A stretch of 64,000 nucleotides of DNA from Rhodospirillales bacterium (GCA_027315365.1 DAHUYF010000146.1:20215-84214), one strand, 5' to 3'; shown: positions 26,026 to 36,034, numbered from the stretch's first letter. Notes: generated by a model from the sequence alone, not told the origin. Program-made: numbers and translations.

Positions 26026-27024
26026 TCAAAACGCCGCGCCGCGCAGTGCGAGATAGGCGCCGAGCACCGCCAGGGCCTGCAGCAGGCAGGCGATCATGTA
26101 GAGGCGCAGCGCGCGGCCGATATCGGCGATGGTGGCGCGGGCGCGGCCGTCGCCAAGCCAGGGATCGTCGACCACCACGCCGTGGTAGCGCCGCGGCCCG
26201 GCCAGCGCCAGGTCGAGCGCGCCGGCGGTCGCCGCCTCGGGCCAGCCGGCATTGGGCGAGCGATGCTTGCCCGCGTCGCGCAGCATGATGCGAAAGGCAG
26301 GCGCCACGCGCGCCTCAGGCACCGCCAGCGCCGCGGCGGCGAGCAGCAGCCCGCTCAGCCGCGCCGGTACCAGGTTCAGGAGATCGTCGAACCGCGCCGC
26401 CGCCCAGCCGAAATGCCGATAGCGCGGCGTCTTGTGGCCGATCATGCTGTCGAGCGTGTTGGCCGTCTTGTAGACAAAGATGCCGGGCAGGCCGAACAGC
26501 GCATAGAACAGCGCCGGCGCCACCACCCCGTCGCTGAAATTCTCCGCCAGCGATTCGATCGCGGCGCGCGCCACGCCGTAAGCGTCGAGGCTGAGCGGGT
26601 CGCGGCCGACGATGTGCCGCACCGCTTCGCGGCCGCCGGCGATGCCGCCTTGGGTCAGTGCCTTGCCGACCGCGGCGACGTGGTCGAAAAGGCTGCGCTG
26701 CGCCAGCAGCACCGCCACCAGCAGCACCTCGACCGCCCAGCCGAAGCGCGCTGCGCGCAGCGCCAAGCCGAGCACTTCGCCGGTCGCGGCGGCGGCCAGC
26801 ACCAGCGCCGCGACGGCCAGCACCCCGCGCACGCGCCGGGTGCGCGGATCGCGCCGCTCGCGGTTGAGCCGGCGGTCGAACCAGTCGACGGCGCGCCCGA
26901 CCAGCGCCACCGGATGCGGCAGGAAGCGGAAAGCGCCGGGCAGGTCGCCGACGATCATGTCGAGGGCGAGCGCCGCCAGCAGCAGCAGCAGCGGATCGAG
27001 CCCGGGCGCGGGGAAGAGCAGCAT
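26026..27024 (-). CDS. cbiB: Adenosylcobinamide-phosphate synthase
   Basis: 332 residues, a polytopic membrane protein (CbiB/CobD). It attaches aminopropanol (phosphate) to cobyric acid. Signatures are DMIVGDLPGAFRFLPHPVALVG, the SLAENFSDGVVAPALFYALFG loop and KTANTLDSMIGHK, followed by FDDLLNLVPARL. The start at 27024 is chosen as the first Met before the hydrophobic N-terminus. A longer frame upstream is Arg-rich and would overlap cbiX. It is divergent from cbiX, with a 62-bp gap. Confidence 0.93.
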   Translation of the reverse strand: MLLFPAPGLDPLLLLLAALALDMIVGDLPGAFRFLPHPVALVGRAVDWFDRRLNRERRDPRTRRVRGVLAVAALVLAAAATGEVLGLALRAARFGWAVEVLLVAVLLAQRSLFDHVAAVGKALTQGGIAGGREAVRHIVGRDPLSLDAYGVARAAIESLAENFSDGVVAPALFYALFGLPGIFVYKTANTLDSMIGHKTPRYRHFGWAAARFDDLLNLVPARLSGLLLAAAALAVPEARVAPAFRIMLRDAGKHRSPNAGWPEAATAGALDLALAGPRRYHGVVVDDPWLGDGRARATIADIGRALRLYMIACLLQALAVLGAYLALRGAAF

Positions 27025-27086
27025 CGGCCGCGAGCATTGGCCGGGGGGTGCCGCGGCGTCAACTGCGGGCAAGCACAGGAGCAAAA

Positions 27087-28055
27087 ATGGACACAGCAAT
27101 AATGATATGCGGCCATGGCAGCCGGGACGGCGACGCGCTCGTCGAGTTCGAGCGGCTGGCGGCGGGGCTGCGCGCGCGGCTGCCGGGGCGCGACATCGCC
27201 ACGGGCTATCTCGAATTCGCCCGCCCAACCATCCGCGACGGGCTCGAGGCGTTGAAGGCACGCGGCGCCCGGCGCATCCTGGCGGTCCCCGGCATGCTCT
27301 TCGCCGCGAGCCATGTGAAGAACGATCTCCCTTGGGAGATCAACAGCTTCGCCGCCGCCAATCCGGGTCTGGAGCTGCGCTTCGGGCGCGAACTCGCGAT
27401 CGAGCCCAAGCTGCTGCGCGCAGCAGCCGAGCGCATCGCCGAGGCCGAGGCGCGCAGCACCCGCGCCGTCCCGCGCGGCGACAGCCTGCTGCTGGTGGTC
27501 GGGCGCGGCACCAACGATCCCGACGCCAATTCCAACATCGCCAAGCTCACCCGCATGCTGTGGGAGGGGATGGGCTTCGGCTGGGCCGAGACCGCCTTCA
27601 GCGGCGTCGCCTATCCGCTGGTCGAGCCGGGGCTGAAGCAGGCGCTGCGCCTCGGCTTCTCCCGCATCGTCGTCTTCCCCTATTTCCTCTTCACCGGCGT
27701 GCTGGTGAAGCGCATCCACGGCGCGGTCGACCGCGTCGCCGCGGCGCATCCCGAGATCGAGCTGCTCAAGGCCTCCTATCTCAGCGACCATCCGCTGGTG
27801 CTCGACAGCTTCGCCGACCGGGTCGCGGAGACGCTCGACGGCGAGCCGGCGATGAATTGCCGGCTGTGCAAATACCGCGCCCAGGTGGTGGGCTACGAGG
27901 CGGATCACCTGGCGCCGCAGGCGGCGCACCACCATCACGTCCGCGGCATCGGCGCCGATGCCGACCATGATCACGACCACGACCACGACCATGGCGATCA
28001 CCACCATCATCACGGCAACGGCCATCGCCATCCCCACGATCATCGCGGCGACTGA
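27087..28055 (+). CDS. cbiX: Sirohydrochlorin cobaltochelatase CbiX (long form) with His-rich tail
   Basis: 322 residues with two CbiX/SirB-like chelatase domains. The first has the catalytic His in MICGHGSRDGD (H10), and the second begins with VVGRGTNDPDANSN. After them comes the MxCxxC motif MNCRLC (C258, C261), which holds an Fe-S cluster in long CbiX proteins. The tail at 281-319 contains 18 histidines. The start at 27087 has AGGAG upstream. CbiX normally inserts cobalt early, into sirohydrochlorin, yet cobN for late insertion is also present. The His tail may store or sense metal. Confidence 0.9.
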   Translation: MDTAIMICGHGSRDGDALVEFERLAAGLRARLPGRDIATGYLEFARPTIRDGLEALKARGARRILAVPGMLFAASHVKNDLPWEINSFAAANPGLELRFGRELAIEPKLLRAAAERIAEAEARSTRAVPRGDSLLLVVGRGTNDPDANSNIAKLTRMLWEGMGFGWAETAFSGVAYPLVEPGLKQALRLGFSRIVVFPYFLFTGVLVKRIHGAVDRVAAAHPEIELLKASYLSDHPLVLDSFADRVAETLDGEPAMNCRLCKYRAQVVGYEADHLAPQAAHHHHVRGIGADADHDHDHDHDHGDHHHHHGNGHRHPHDHRGD

Positions 28056-28058
28056 TCC

Positions 28059-29627
28059 TTGCCCGAAGCACCCCTCTTCGACGCCTACCTCATGGTCGAT
28101 TGGAGCGCCGCCGCGAAGCCGCAGCTGGGCAAGGACAGCATTTGGATATGTCACCTGCGTCGGGTGAAAGGCGAGCTTCGACAAGCCGTGTCGATCAATG
28201 TGCCGACGCGTCTCGAGGCGCGAGTTCGATTGCTGGAGCTGCTCGAAGCGAACCTCGCCGCGGGTCTCTCAAGCCTGATCGGGTTCGATTTTCCGTTCGG
28301 ATATCCCGATGGATTCGCCGCTCGACTGCGGCTCGGCGGATCGCCTTGGCGTGCCATTTGGCAGCTGCTTGCGGCGCGCATCGAAGAGAAGCCTGGGAAC
28401 GGCAACAATCGCTTCTCCGTCGCGGCGGCGTTGAACCGGCAGGTCAGCGGCCGCCCGGCGCCCTTCTGGGGCTGCCCGGCGGCCGCGGCCGGACCGTTCC
28501 TGCAGCCGAAGCGTCATTGGCAGCACGACGCGTTTGGTCTTTCCGAGAAGCGGCTTGCCGATGCGCGCATCAAAGGCCCGCAGCCGGTCTGGAAGCTTTA
28601 CGGCCATGGTGCCGTGGGGAGTCAAGCGCTGACCGGCATTCCCGTCGTGCATTGGCTGCGCAACCATCCGGGCCTCGCCGCGGCCTCGCTCGTCTGGCCT
28701 TTCGAAACCGGGCTTTCGGTGCGCGATCGGAAGGAAGGTGCGGGCATCGTCTTCGCCGAAATCTATCCGTCTCTGGTGCCGTCGATCCCGCAGGGCGGCG
28801 AGGTGAAGGATGAAGCGCAAGTGCGCACGATCGCCCGGCATTTTGCGCAACTCGACGAGTCCGGACGGCTTGCGCGCCTGTTCGCCGGCGATCCCGATCT
28901 GACGGCGGCGCAACGTGCCCGCATCGAAGCAGAGGAGGGCTGGATTCTGGGCGTGCCCAAGGATGAATCGACCCGGCCGGCGGAAAAACCGGCGCCGCCG
29001 CGCTATGCCTATCTGCGCGACCCCGTGGAGATTTACCGCGAATCCTTCGAGCGCATCCGCCAAGAGGTCGATCTCTCGCGCTTGCCGGACGAGCTCCGCC
29101 CGCTCGCCTTGCGCCTCGTCCATGCCGCGGGCGAGCCCGAGCTGGTCGCCGGGCTGCGCTGGTCGGCGGGCGCGATACCGGCCGGGCGCGCCGCGCTCGC
29201 CGCCGGCGCGCCGATCCTGGTCGACGCCGCCATGGTGGCGGCCGGCATCATCGCCCCGCGCCTGCCGCGCCGGAACAAGGTGCTGTGCTTCCTCGGCGAC
29301 CGGCGCGTGCCGGCGCTGGCGCGCCGCCTCGGCACCACCCGCTCGGCCGCGGCGGTCGAGCTGTGGCGTCCGCATCTCGCCGGCGCTATCGTCGCCATCG
29401 GCAATGCGCCGACGGCGCTCTTTCACCTGCTCGAGATCATCGCCGCCGGCGCGCCGCCGCCGGCGCTGGTGTTCGGCTTTCCCGTGGGCTTCGTCGGCGC
29501 CGCCGAGGCCAAGGCGGCGCTGGCCGGGAACCGCCTCGGCCTCGCCTTCGTGGCGCTCGCCGGACGCCGCGGCGGCAGCGCGCTGGCAGCCGCAGCGGTG
29601 AACGCGCTCGCAGGAGACACCCCATGA
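28059..29627 (+). CDS. cobH: Fusion: DUF429-like (RNase H-fold) domain plus precorrin-8X methylmutase CobH
   Basis: 522 residues, about 2.5 times the size of a normal CobH. The C-terminal domain (about 315-522) is precorrin-8X methylmutase: YLRDPVEIYRESFERIRQEVDL, then RLVHAAGEPEL with the catalytic His (H355), and GNAPTALFHLLEI. The N-terminal 310 residues have the spacing of a DUF429-like nuclease fold: VDWSAAA (D14), GFDFPFGYP (D77) and FAEIYPSLV (E234). It starts 3 bp after cbiX and its stop overlaps cobL (ATGA). The role of the N-terminal part is unknown. The DUF429 assignment is by motif and is moderate. Confidence 0.85.
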   Translation: MPEAPLFDAYLMVDWSAAAKPQLGKDSIWICHLRRVKGELRQAVSINVPTRLEARVRLLELLEANLAAGLSSLIGFDFPFGYPDGFAARLRLGGSPWRAIWQLLAARIEEKPGNGNNRFSVAAALNRQVSGRPAPFWGCPAAAAGPFLQPKRHWQHDAFGLSEKRLADARIKGPQPVWKLYGHGAVGSQALTGIPVVHWLRNHPGLAAASLVWPFETGLSVRDRKEGAGIVFAEIYPSLVPSIPQGGEVKDEAQVRTIARHFAQLDESGRLARLFAGDPDLTAAQRARIEAEEGWILGVPKDESTRPAEKPAPPRYAYLRDPVEIYRESFERIRQEVDLSRLPDELRPLALRLVHAAGEPELVAGLRWSAGAIPAGRAALAAGAPILVDAAMVAAGIIAPRLPRRNKVLCFLGDRRVPALARRLGTTRSAAAVELWRPHLAGAIVAIGNAPTALFHLLEIIAAGAPPPALVFGFPVGFVGAAEAKAALAGNRLGLAFVALAGRRGGSALAAAAVNALAGDTP

Positions 29628-30844
29628 CCCCCTGGCTTTCGGTGATCGGCATCGGCGAGGACGGGCTCGCCGGCCTTTCCGCCGCCGCGCGCGCGCTGAT
29701 CGACGCAGCCCTGCTGCTGGTCGGCGGCGAGCGCCATCTGGCGCTGGTGCCCGATGCCGAGGCGGAGCGCCTCGCCTGGCGCCAGCCGCTCGCCGACACC
29801 GTCGCCGAGATCCTGCGGCGGCGCGGCAGCCCGGTCGTCGTGCTGGCGAGCGGCGATCCCCTGTGCTACGGCGTCGCCGCCACGCTGGCGCGCCATGTTG
29901 CCGCCGCCGAGATGGCGGTGCTGCCGCAGCCCAGCGCCTTCAGTCTCGCCGCGGCGCGCCTGCTCTGGCCGCTCGAGGACTGCGTCAGCCTGAGCCTGCA
30001 CGGTCGCCCCGTCGAGGCGCTGCGCCTCCATCTCGTCCCCGGCGCGCGCATCCTCGCGCTCACCACCGACGGCGACGCGCCGGTGCAGCTGGCCAAGCTG
30101 CTGAGCGACGCCGGCTGGGGCCCCAGCGCGATGACCGTCTTCGCCCATATGGGCGGCGAGCGCGAGCGGCGGATCGACGCCACCGCCGAGACCTGGCCGC
30201 TGGGCCGCATCGCCGCGCTCAACACGCTCGCCATCGAGTGCCGGCCGGGTCCCACGGCGCGGCCGCTGTCGCGGCTGCCGGGCCTGCCCGACGACGCCTT
30301 CGAGCATGACGGCCAGATCACCAAGCGCGAGACCCGCGCCGCGACGCTGGCGGTGCTGGCGCCGCTGCCGGGCGAGCTGCTGTGGGATGTGGGAGCCGGC
30401 TGCGGCTCGGTGGCCATCGAATGGCTGCGCGCCGGCCGCAGCTCGCGTGCCATCGCCGTCGAGCGCGACGCCATGCGCTGCGCCATCATCGCGCGCAACG
30501 CCGCGGCGCTGGGCGTGCCGGGACTGCGCGTCGTCCACGGGCAGGCGCCGGCGGCACTCGCCGAGCTGCCGGCGCCCGATGCCGTCTTTCTCGGCGGCGG
30601 CGTCGGCGAGGCGCGGCTCTGGGAGGCGCTGTGGTCGGCGCTGAAGCCCGGCGGCCGGCTGGTCGCCAACGCGGTGACGCTGGAAGGCGAAGCGCAGCTG
30701 CTGCGCTGGCAGGCGCAGGCGGGCGGCGAACTGGTGCGGATCGCCGTCTCGCGCGTCGAGCCGGTGGGCAGCCGCCGCGGCTGGCGTCCGCTGCGGCCGG
30801 TGACGCAGCTCGCGCTGGCAAAACCGCGCGCCGTCCCGTCATGA
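29624..30844 (+). CDS. cobL: Precorrin-6Y C5,15-methyltransferase (decarboxylating)
   Basis: 406 residues, a fusion equivalent to CbiE plus CbiT. The N-terminal tetrapyrrole methylase domain has VIGIGEDGLAGL and VVLASGDPLCYGV. The C-terminal Rossmann methyltransferase has DVGAGCGSVAIEW, followed by the FLGGGVGE segment. It methylates C5 and C15 and decarboxylates the C12 acetate. Both ends show ATGA overlaps, with cobH upstream and the glycosyltransferase gene downstream. Confidence 0.94.
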   Translation: MTPWLSVIGIGEDGLAGLSAAARALIDAALLLVGGERHLALVPDAEAERLAWRQPLADTVAEILRRRGSPVVVLASGDPLCYGVAATLARHVAAAEMAVLPQPSAFSLAAARLLWPLEDCVSLSLHGRPVEALRLHLVPGARILALTTDGDAPVQLAKLLSDAGWGPSAMTVFAHMGGERERRIDATAETWPLGRIAALNTLAIECRPGPTARPLSRLPGLPDDAFEHDGQITKRETRAATLAVLAPLPGELLWDVGAGCGSVAIEWLRAGRSSRAIAVERDAMRCAIIARNAAALGVPGLRVVHGQAPAALAELPAPDAVFLGGGVGEARLWEALWSALKPGGRLVANAVTLEGEAQLLRWQAQAGGELVRIAVSRVEPVGSRRGWRPLRPVTQLALAKPRAVPS

Positions 30845-32493
30845 TCGCGCGCTGGAGCGCCGGCTGGCGGCCCTACGCGCTGCTGACACTCCTCTGCCTC
30901 GGGCTCTACCTGCCGGGCCTCGCGGCGCTGCCGGTGCTCGACCGCGACGAGGCGCGCTTCGCCCAGGCGACGCGGCAGATGCTGGAGAGCGGCGACTATC
31001 TGCGCATCCGCTTTCAGGACGAGGCGCGCAACAAGAAGCCGGCGGGCATCTACTGGCTGCAAAGCGCAGCGGTGGCGGCGCTCAGCACCGCCGGCAGCAG
31101 CGCTATCTGGCCCTACCGCCTGCCGTCGCTGCTCGGTGCGCTCGCCGCCGTGCTGGTCACCTTCGCGCTCGGCCGGGCGCTGGTCGGAAACGAAGCGGCG
31201 CTGCTCGGCGCCGCGCTGCTGGCGAGCGCGCTGGGGGTGGTTGCCGAGGCGCATCTCGCCAAGACCGACGCGGTGCTGCTCGCCACCGCCGCGGCGGCGC
31301 AGGGCGCGCTCGCCCTCCTCTATCGCGACGCGCGGCGGGGGGCCGCGCCGTTGCGGCGCTGGGCGCTGCTGTTCTGGACGGCGCAGGGCGTCGCCATCCT
31401 GGTCAAGGGGCCGGTGGTGCCGCTGCTGAGCCTGCTTACCGCGGGCAGCCTGACGCTCGCCGACCGCGACGCGCGCTGGCTCGGCCGCCTGCGCCCGCTC
31501 TGGGGCGTGCCGCTGATGCTCGCCATCGCGCTGCCCTGGTTCATCGCCATCACCTCCGCCACCGGCGGCGCCTTCATGGGCGAGGCGATCGGCCACGACT
31601 TCCTCGGCAAGCTGGCGGGCACGCAAGAGGCGCATGGCGCCTGGCCCGGGACCTATCTGCTGCTGCTCTTTCTCAGCTTCTGGCCGGGCTCGCTGCTGCT
31701 GGCGCCGGCGGCGTCCTGGGCCTGGCAGGCGCGCGCCCAGCCGGCGGAGCGCTTCCTCATCGCCTGGGCGGTGCCGTTCTGGCTGGCGCTCGAGCTGGTG
31801 CCGACCAAGCTGCCGCATTACCTGCTGCCGGCATATCCTGCGCTCGCGCTGCTGGCGGCGCGCGGCTGCTTGGCGCTCGCCGACGGCAGCCTGCCGCGGC
31901 GGCGCTGGCCCGAGCGCGTCGGCGTCGCACTCTTCCTCGCCGCCTCGTTGCTGCTGGCGCTAGCGCTGGCGCTGGCGCCGCTGCGTTTCGGTCGCGGACC
32001 CGACATCGCCGGCATCGTCGCGGCCGCCATCATCCTGGTCTTCGGCAGCCGGCTCGCGCTCGCGGCGCTGCGCCGCGCCGGCGCCGGTCTTGCCGCGCGC
32101 GCGGCGGTGCTGGCGCTGCTGGTGCTGCCGGCGGGCTTCGCGCTGGTGGCGCCGGGCCTCGACGGGCTCTGGCTCAGCCGCTCGGCGGCGATCATGGTCG
32201 CGCGCTACCGCCCGCCGCGCGACGCGCCGGTGGCGGCGGTGGGCTACAGCGAGCCGAGCCTGGTATTCCTGCTCGGTACCGCGACGCGCTCGCTCACGCC
32301 CGAGGCGGCGGCGCAATACCTGACCAGCGCGCGGGGTGCGGCGGCGCTGGTGAGCGGCGGCGACGACGCGGCGTTCCGCCAGGCGCTGCAGCGGCGCGGC
32401 TGGCAGCCGCGCGCCGTCGGGCGCACCGCCGGGCTCGACTATTCCAACGGCAAGGCGCTGACGCTCACCCTCTACACCGGCGTGCCGGGATGA
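30841..32493 (+). CDS. GT39/ArnT-like membrane glycosyltransferase inside the cobalamin operon
   Basis: 550 residues with roughly a dozen membrane helices. The first periplasmic loop carries DRDEARFAQATRQM, the acidic catalytic motif of the ArnT/PMT (GT-C) superfamily. It is followed by NKKPAGIYWLQS and later TKLPHYLLPAYPALALLAARG, both typical of family 39. Such enzymes use polyprenyl-phosphate sugars to modify lipid A, proteins or glycans. Its ATG overlaps the cobL stop and its stop overlaps the cobI start, so it is translated as part of the cob operon. A cobalamin-related job is not known for this family. Confidence 0.85.
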   Translation: MIARWSAGWRPYALLTLLCLGLYLPGLAALPVLDRDEARFAQATRQMLESGDYLRIRFQDEARNKKPAGIYWLQSAAVAALSTAGSSAIWPYRLPSLLGALAAVLVTFALGRALVGNEAALLGAALLASALGVVAEAHLAKTDAVLLATAAAAQGALALLYRDARRGAAPLRRWALLFWTAQGVAILVKGPVVPLLSLLTAGSLTLADRDARWLGRLRPLWGVPLMLAIALPWFIAITSATGGAFMGEAIGHDFLGKLAGTQEAHGAWPGTYLLLLFLSFWPGSLLLAPAASWAWQARAQPAERFLIAWAVPFWLALELVPTKLPHYLLPAYPALALLAARGCLALADGSLPRRRWPERVGVALFLAASLLLALALALAPLRFGRGPDIAGIVAAAIILVFGSRLALAALRRAGAGLAARAAVLALLVLPAGFALVAPGLDGLWLSRSAAIMVARYRPPRDAPVAAVGYSEPSLVFLLGTATRSLTPEAAAQYLTSARGAAALVSGGDDAAFRQALQRRGWQPRAVGRTAGLDYSNGKALTLTLYTGVPG

Positions 32494-33194
32494 GCGCCAC
32501 GGTGTTCGGCCTCGGCCTCGGGCCCGGCGATCCCGAACTCGTCACCTTGAAGGCGCTGCGCCTGCTGCGCGCCTGCGCGGTGGTGGCCTATCCCGCGCCG
32601 GTCGGCGCGCCGAGCTTCGCACGCGCCATCGTCGCGCGCTGGCTCTCGCCGGCGCAGCGCGAGATCGTGATCTCCGTGCCGATGGAGAGCGCGCGCTTCC
32701 CGGCGCAGGCGGTCTATGACCGCGCCGCCGGCGAGATCGGCGCCGAGCTGGCGGCCGGGCGCGACGTCGCCGTGCTCTGTCAGGGCGATCCCTTCTTCTA
32801 CGGCTCCTTCATGTATCTTTTCGGCCGGCTCGCCGAGCGCCATCCGGTCCAGGTCGTGCCCGGCGTCTCGTCGCTGACCGCGTGCGCGGCCGCCGCCGGG
32901 ACGCCGCTCGCCGCGCGCGACGACACGCTCATGGTGCTGCCGGCCTCGCTCTCCGAGCAGGTGCTGCTCTGCCGCCTCGCCGAGACCGATGCCGCCGCGA
33001 TCATCAAGCTCGGCCGCCATTTCCCCAAGGTGCGCACGGTGCTGGAACGCCTTGGCCTCGCTGCCGGCGCCCGCTATGTCGAGCGCGGCAGCCTCGCCAG
33101 CGAGCGCGTGCTGCCGCTCGATGCCGTGAACGAGGCGGAGGTGCCGTATTTTTCGATGATCCTGCTGCATCGGCGCGGCGAGGCCTGGCGGTGA
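32490..33194 (+). CDS. cobI: Precorrin-2 C20-methyltransferase
   Basis: 234 residues of the class III tetrapyrrole methylase fold. The AdoMet site begins [34 protein letters not shown] and the [21 protein letters not shown] segment are specific to CobI/CbiL. It methylates C20 of precorrin-2 (or the cobalt form). ATG overlaps the preceding stop, and the next gene begins with GTGA at its own stop. Confidence 0.94.
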   Translation: MSATVFGLGLGPGDPELVTLKALRLLRACAVVAYPAPVGAPSFARAIVARWLSPAQREIVISVPMESARFPAQAVYDRAAGEIGAELAAGRDVAVLCQGDPFFYGSFMYLFGRLAERHPVQVVPGVSSLTACAAAAGTPLAARDDTLMVLPASLSEQVLLCRLAETDAAAIIKLGRHFPKVRTVLERLGLAAGARYVERGSLASERVLPLDAVNEAEVPYFSMILLHRRGEAWR

Positions 33195-35008
33195 GCGAGG
33201 TCCTGCCACAAGGCGCCGCCATCCTGGTGCTCGGGCCGGGCGCGCTGCCGCTGGCGCTGCGGCTGCGCGCGCTGCTGCCGGCATCCCGCATTCACGCGCC
33301 GGCGGGCAGCGGCATCGCGGCCGATCACCTCTTCGACCGCGCCGCGCCGGCGATCGGAGCACTATTCGCCGCCGGCACGCCGATTGTCGGTCTCTGCGCC
33401 GCCGGCATCCTCATCCGCGCCGTGGCGCCGTTGCTGCAAGACAAGCGCCGCGAGCCGCCGGTTGTCGCGGTGGCCGAGGATGGTTCGGCAGCGGTGCCGC
33501 TGCTCGGCGGGCATCGCGGCGCCAACGCCATCGCCCGTGCCGCGGCGACGCTGATCGGCGCTGCCGCCGCGATCACCACCGCCGGCGATCTCCGCCTAGG
33601 CTTCGCGCTCGACGAGCCGCCGCCCGGCTGGCGGGTCGCCAATCCCGCGCGCGCCAAGGCGGTGGCGGCGGCGCTGCTCGCGGGACAGCCGGCGGCACTG
33701 ACGATCGAAGCCGGCAGCGCCGACTGGCTTGCCGGCGGCGGCCAGCGCTTCGTCGCCGGCGCGCCGCTGTCGATCCGCGTCACCGATCGCGCCATCGCCG
33801 CCGACGAGTCCGCGCTGGTGCTGCATCCGCCGGTGCTGGCGCTGGGCGTCGGCTGCGAGCGCGGCTGCGCGCCATCGGAGCTGGCCGATCTCGCGCTGGC
33901 GGTGCTGGCGGAGGCCGGGCTGGCGACGGGCGCGGTTGCCGCGGTGGTGTCGCTCGATCTCAAGGCGGACGAGCCGGCGGTCGAGGCGTTGGCCGCGCGT
34001 CTCGACGTTCCCGCGCGCTTCTTCTCCGCCGCCGAGCTGCTGGGCGAGACGCCGCGCCTCGCCACGCCCTCCGATTCCGTCGTCCCCGAGACCGGCTGCT
34101 ACGGCGTCGCCGAAGGGGCGGCGCTGGCGGCGGCGGGGGCGGCGGGCGAGCTGCTCGTGCCCAAGCGCAAATCGGCGCGCGCCACCTGCGCCGTCGCCCG
34201 CGCGCGCGCGCCGCTCGACGCGCAGGCCCTCGGCCGGCCCCGCGGCAGGCTCGCGGTCATCGGCATCGGTCCCGGCGATGCGCGCTGGCGCACGCGCGAG
34301 GCCGAGGCGGCGCTGGCGGCGGCGAGCGACGTCGTCGGCTATGGGCTCTATCTCGACCTGCTCGGCGCGGCCATCGCCGGCAAGACGCGCCACCAGAGCG
34401 CGCTCGGCGCCGAGGAGGCGCGGGCGCGAACGGCGCTCGATCTCGCCGCCGCGGGGCGCAGCGTGGCGCTGGTCTCCTCGGGCGATGCCGGGATCTACGG
34501 ACTCGCCGCGCTGGTCTTCGAATTGATCGACCGCGAGGCGCGGCCGGACTGGCGCCGCGCGTCGATCTCGGTGGTGCCGGGCCTCTCGGCGCTGCAGGCG
34601 GCGGCGGCGCGGCTGGGCGCGCCGCTCGGCCACGATTTCTGCGCCGTGTCGCTGTCGGATCTGCTGACCCCCTGGGAGGTGATCGAGCGCCGGCTCGCCG
34701 CCGCGGCGGCCGGCGATTTCGTCGTCGCGCTCTACAATCCGCGCTCCGAGCGCCGCCGCCGACAGCTCGACCGCGCGCGCGAGATCCTGCTGGGATATCG
34801 CGCGGCGGCGACGCCGGTGGCGCTGGCGCGCAATCTTGGCCGCGACGGCGAAAGCATCCGGCTGACCACCCTCGAGGATCTCGCCGGCGAGGAGGTCGAC
34901 ATGCTGACGCTGGTGCTGGTCGGCAGCAGCGCCACGCGCCTCATCCCCGGCGAGCCGGCGCGGCTCTACACGCCGCGCGGCTACGCGGCCAAGCGCCAGC
35001 CGTCATGA
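33191..35008 (+). CDS. cobJ: Fusion: CbiG (cobalt-precorrin-5A hydrolase) plus CobJ (precorrin-3B C17-methyltransferase)
   Basis: 605 residues from a GTG at 33191. Residues 1-340 form a full CbiG. The N-terminal part has [17 protein letters not shown], then [14 protein letters not shown] and [12 protein letters not shown]. The CobE-like C-terminal part starts [11 protein letters not shown]. Residues 350-605 form Cob[54 protein letters not shown] and VVALYNPRS. CbiG opens the ring-contraction lactone in the early-cobalt pathway, and its presence beside cobN makes the route mixed. It overlaps cobM (ATGA). Confidence 0.94.
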   Translation: MSEVLPQGAAILVLGPGALPLALRLRALLPASRIHAPAGSGIAADHLFDRAAPAIGALFAAGTPIVGLCAAGILIRAVAPLLQDKRREPPVVAVAEDGSAAVPLLGGHRGANAIARAAATLIGAAAAITTAGDLRLGFALDEPPPGWRVANPARAKAVAAALLAGQPAALTIEAGSADWLAGGGQRFVAGAPLSIRVTDRAIAADESALVLHPPVLALGVGCERGCAPSELADLALAVLAEAGLATGAVAAVVSLDLKADEPAVEALAARLDVPARFFSAAELLGETPRLATPSDSVVPETGCYGVAEGAALAAAGAAGELLVPKRKSARATCAVARARAPLDAQALGRPRGRLAVIGIGPGDARWRTREAEAALAAASDVVGYGLYLDLLGAAIAGKTRHQSALGAEEARARTALDLAAAGRSVALVSSGDAGIYGLAALVFELIDREARPDWRRASISVVPGLSALQAAAARLGAPLGHDFCAVSLSDLLTPWEVIERRLAAAAAGDFVVALYNPRSERRRRQLDRAREILLGYRAAATPVALARNLGRDGESIRLTTLEDLAGEEVDMLTLVLVGSSATRLIPGEPARLYTPRGYAAKRQPS

Positions 35009-35766
35009 GCGTCCACTTCATCGGCGCCGGACCCGGCGCCGCCGATCTCATCACGCTGCGCGGCTTGCGCCTCATCGAGCGCTGTCCGGTCTGCCTCTAC
35101 GCCGGCTCGCTGGTGCCGCCGGAGATCGTGGCCGCGGCGCCGGCGGGCGCGCGACTCATCGACACGGCGCCGCTGACCCTCGACGAGATCGTCGCCGAGA
35201 TGGCGGCGGCGCACGCCGCCGGACACGAGGTCGCGCGCGTCCATTCCGGCGACATCTCGCTCTACGGCGCTGTCGCCGAGCAGATGCGCCGGCTTGCCGC
35301 GCTCGGCATTCCCTATGATTTGACGCCGGGGGTGCCGGCCTTTGCCGCCGCCGCCGCCGCGCTCGGCTGCGAGCTGACGCTGCCGGAGCTGGCGCAGACG
35401 GTGATCCTGACGCGGACCTCGGTGCGCGCCTCGCCGATGCCGGCGGGCGAGGACCTCGCCACGCTGGGCGCCAGCGGCGCCACGCTGGTGCTGCATCTCT
35501 CGATCAACAATCTGGCCAAGGTGGTGCGCGAGCTGACACCGCTCTATGGCGGCGACTGTCCGGTAGCGGTGGTGTGGCGCGCGAGCTGGCCGGACCAGGC
35601 GATCCTGCGCGGCACGCTCGCCACCATCCGCGACCAGGTCAAGGCGGCGGGCTTCACCCGTACCGCGCTCATCCTGGTCGGCCGCGTGCTGGCCGCGCCG
35701 GAGGCATCCGAGAGCCGCCTCTACGCCGCCGCGCATCACCATGTGCTGCGCCCGCGGCGGCTATGA
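35005..35766 (+). CDS. cobM: Precorrin-4 C11-methyltransferase
   Basis: 253 residues of the tetrapyrrole methylase family. The N-terminal motif is [18 protein letters not shown], then [27 protein letters not shown], and [16 protein letters not shown], all typical of CobM/CbiF. It adds the C11 methyl. The ATG overlaps the cbiG-cobJ stop. It is the last cob gene of this plus-strand run; a short unrecognised gene follows after 61 bp. Confidence 0.95.
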   Translation: MSVHFIGAGPGAADLITLRGLRLIERCPVCLYAGSLVPPEIVAAAPAGARLIDTAPLTLDEIVAEMAAAHAAGHEVARVHSGDISLYGAVAEQMRRLAALGIPYDLTPGVPAFAAAAAALGCELTLPELAQTVILTRTSVRASPMPAGEDLATLGASGATLVLHLSINNLAKVVRELTPLYGGDCPVAVVWRASWPDQAILRGTLATIRDQVKAAGFTRTALILVGRVLAAPEASESRLYAAAHHHVLRPRRL

Positions 35767-35827
35767 GCCGCGGCGCGTCAGGGGGGCCATTCTATCGGGT
35801 GCCGGCGTTTGACAGGAGGAGACGAGC

Positions 35828-36034
35828 ATGAGCGAGGATGCCCGGGCCGGCGATGCCGGGAGGATCGCGATCGGCCAGATCTATGTCGACGCCAAGCCGC
35901 CGCGCCGGGAGTGGCGGGTGACCGAGGCGCATGGCGATCATTTCACGGTGGAGCGCGTCGACCAGGCGGGCGCGTTCCGCTTCCTGGACGCCGCCGCGCT
36001 GGGCGACCGGAGCCGATACCGGAAAAAGCGCTAG
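35828..36034 (+). CDS. Small hypothetical protein (68 residues)
   Basis: The start at 35828 has AGGAGG-type sequence at ideal spacing. The protein reads MSEDARAGDAGRIAIGQIYV, then a Trp-containing WRVTEAHGDHFTVERVD beta-like stretch, and ends basic (RSRYRKKR). The pattern of short strands suggests a small beta-barrel, perhaps SH3-like, which is a guess. No family is recognised. It lies between cobM and pepN. Confidence 0.65.
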   Translation: MSEDARAGDAGRIAIGQIYVDAKPPRREWRVTEAHGDHFTVERVDQAGAFRFLDAAALGDRSRYRKKR

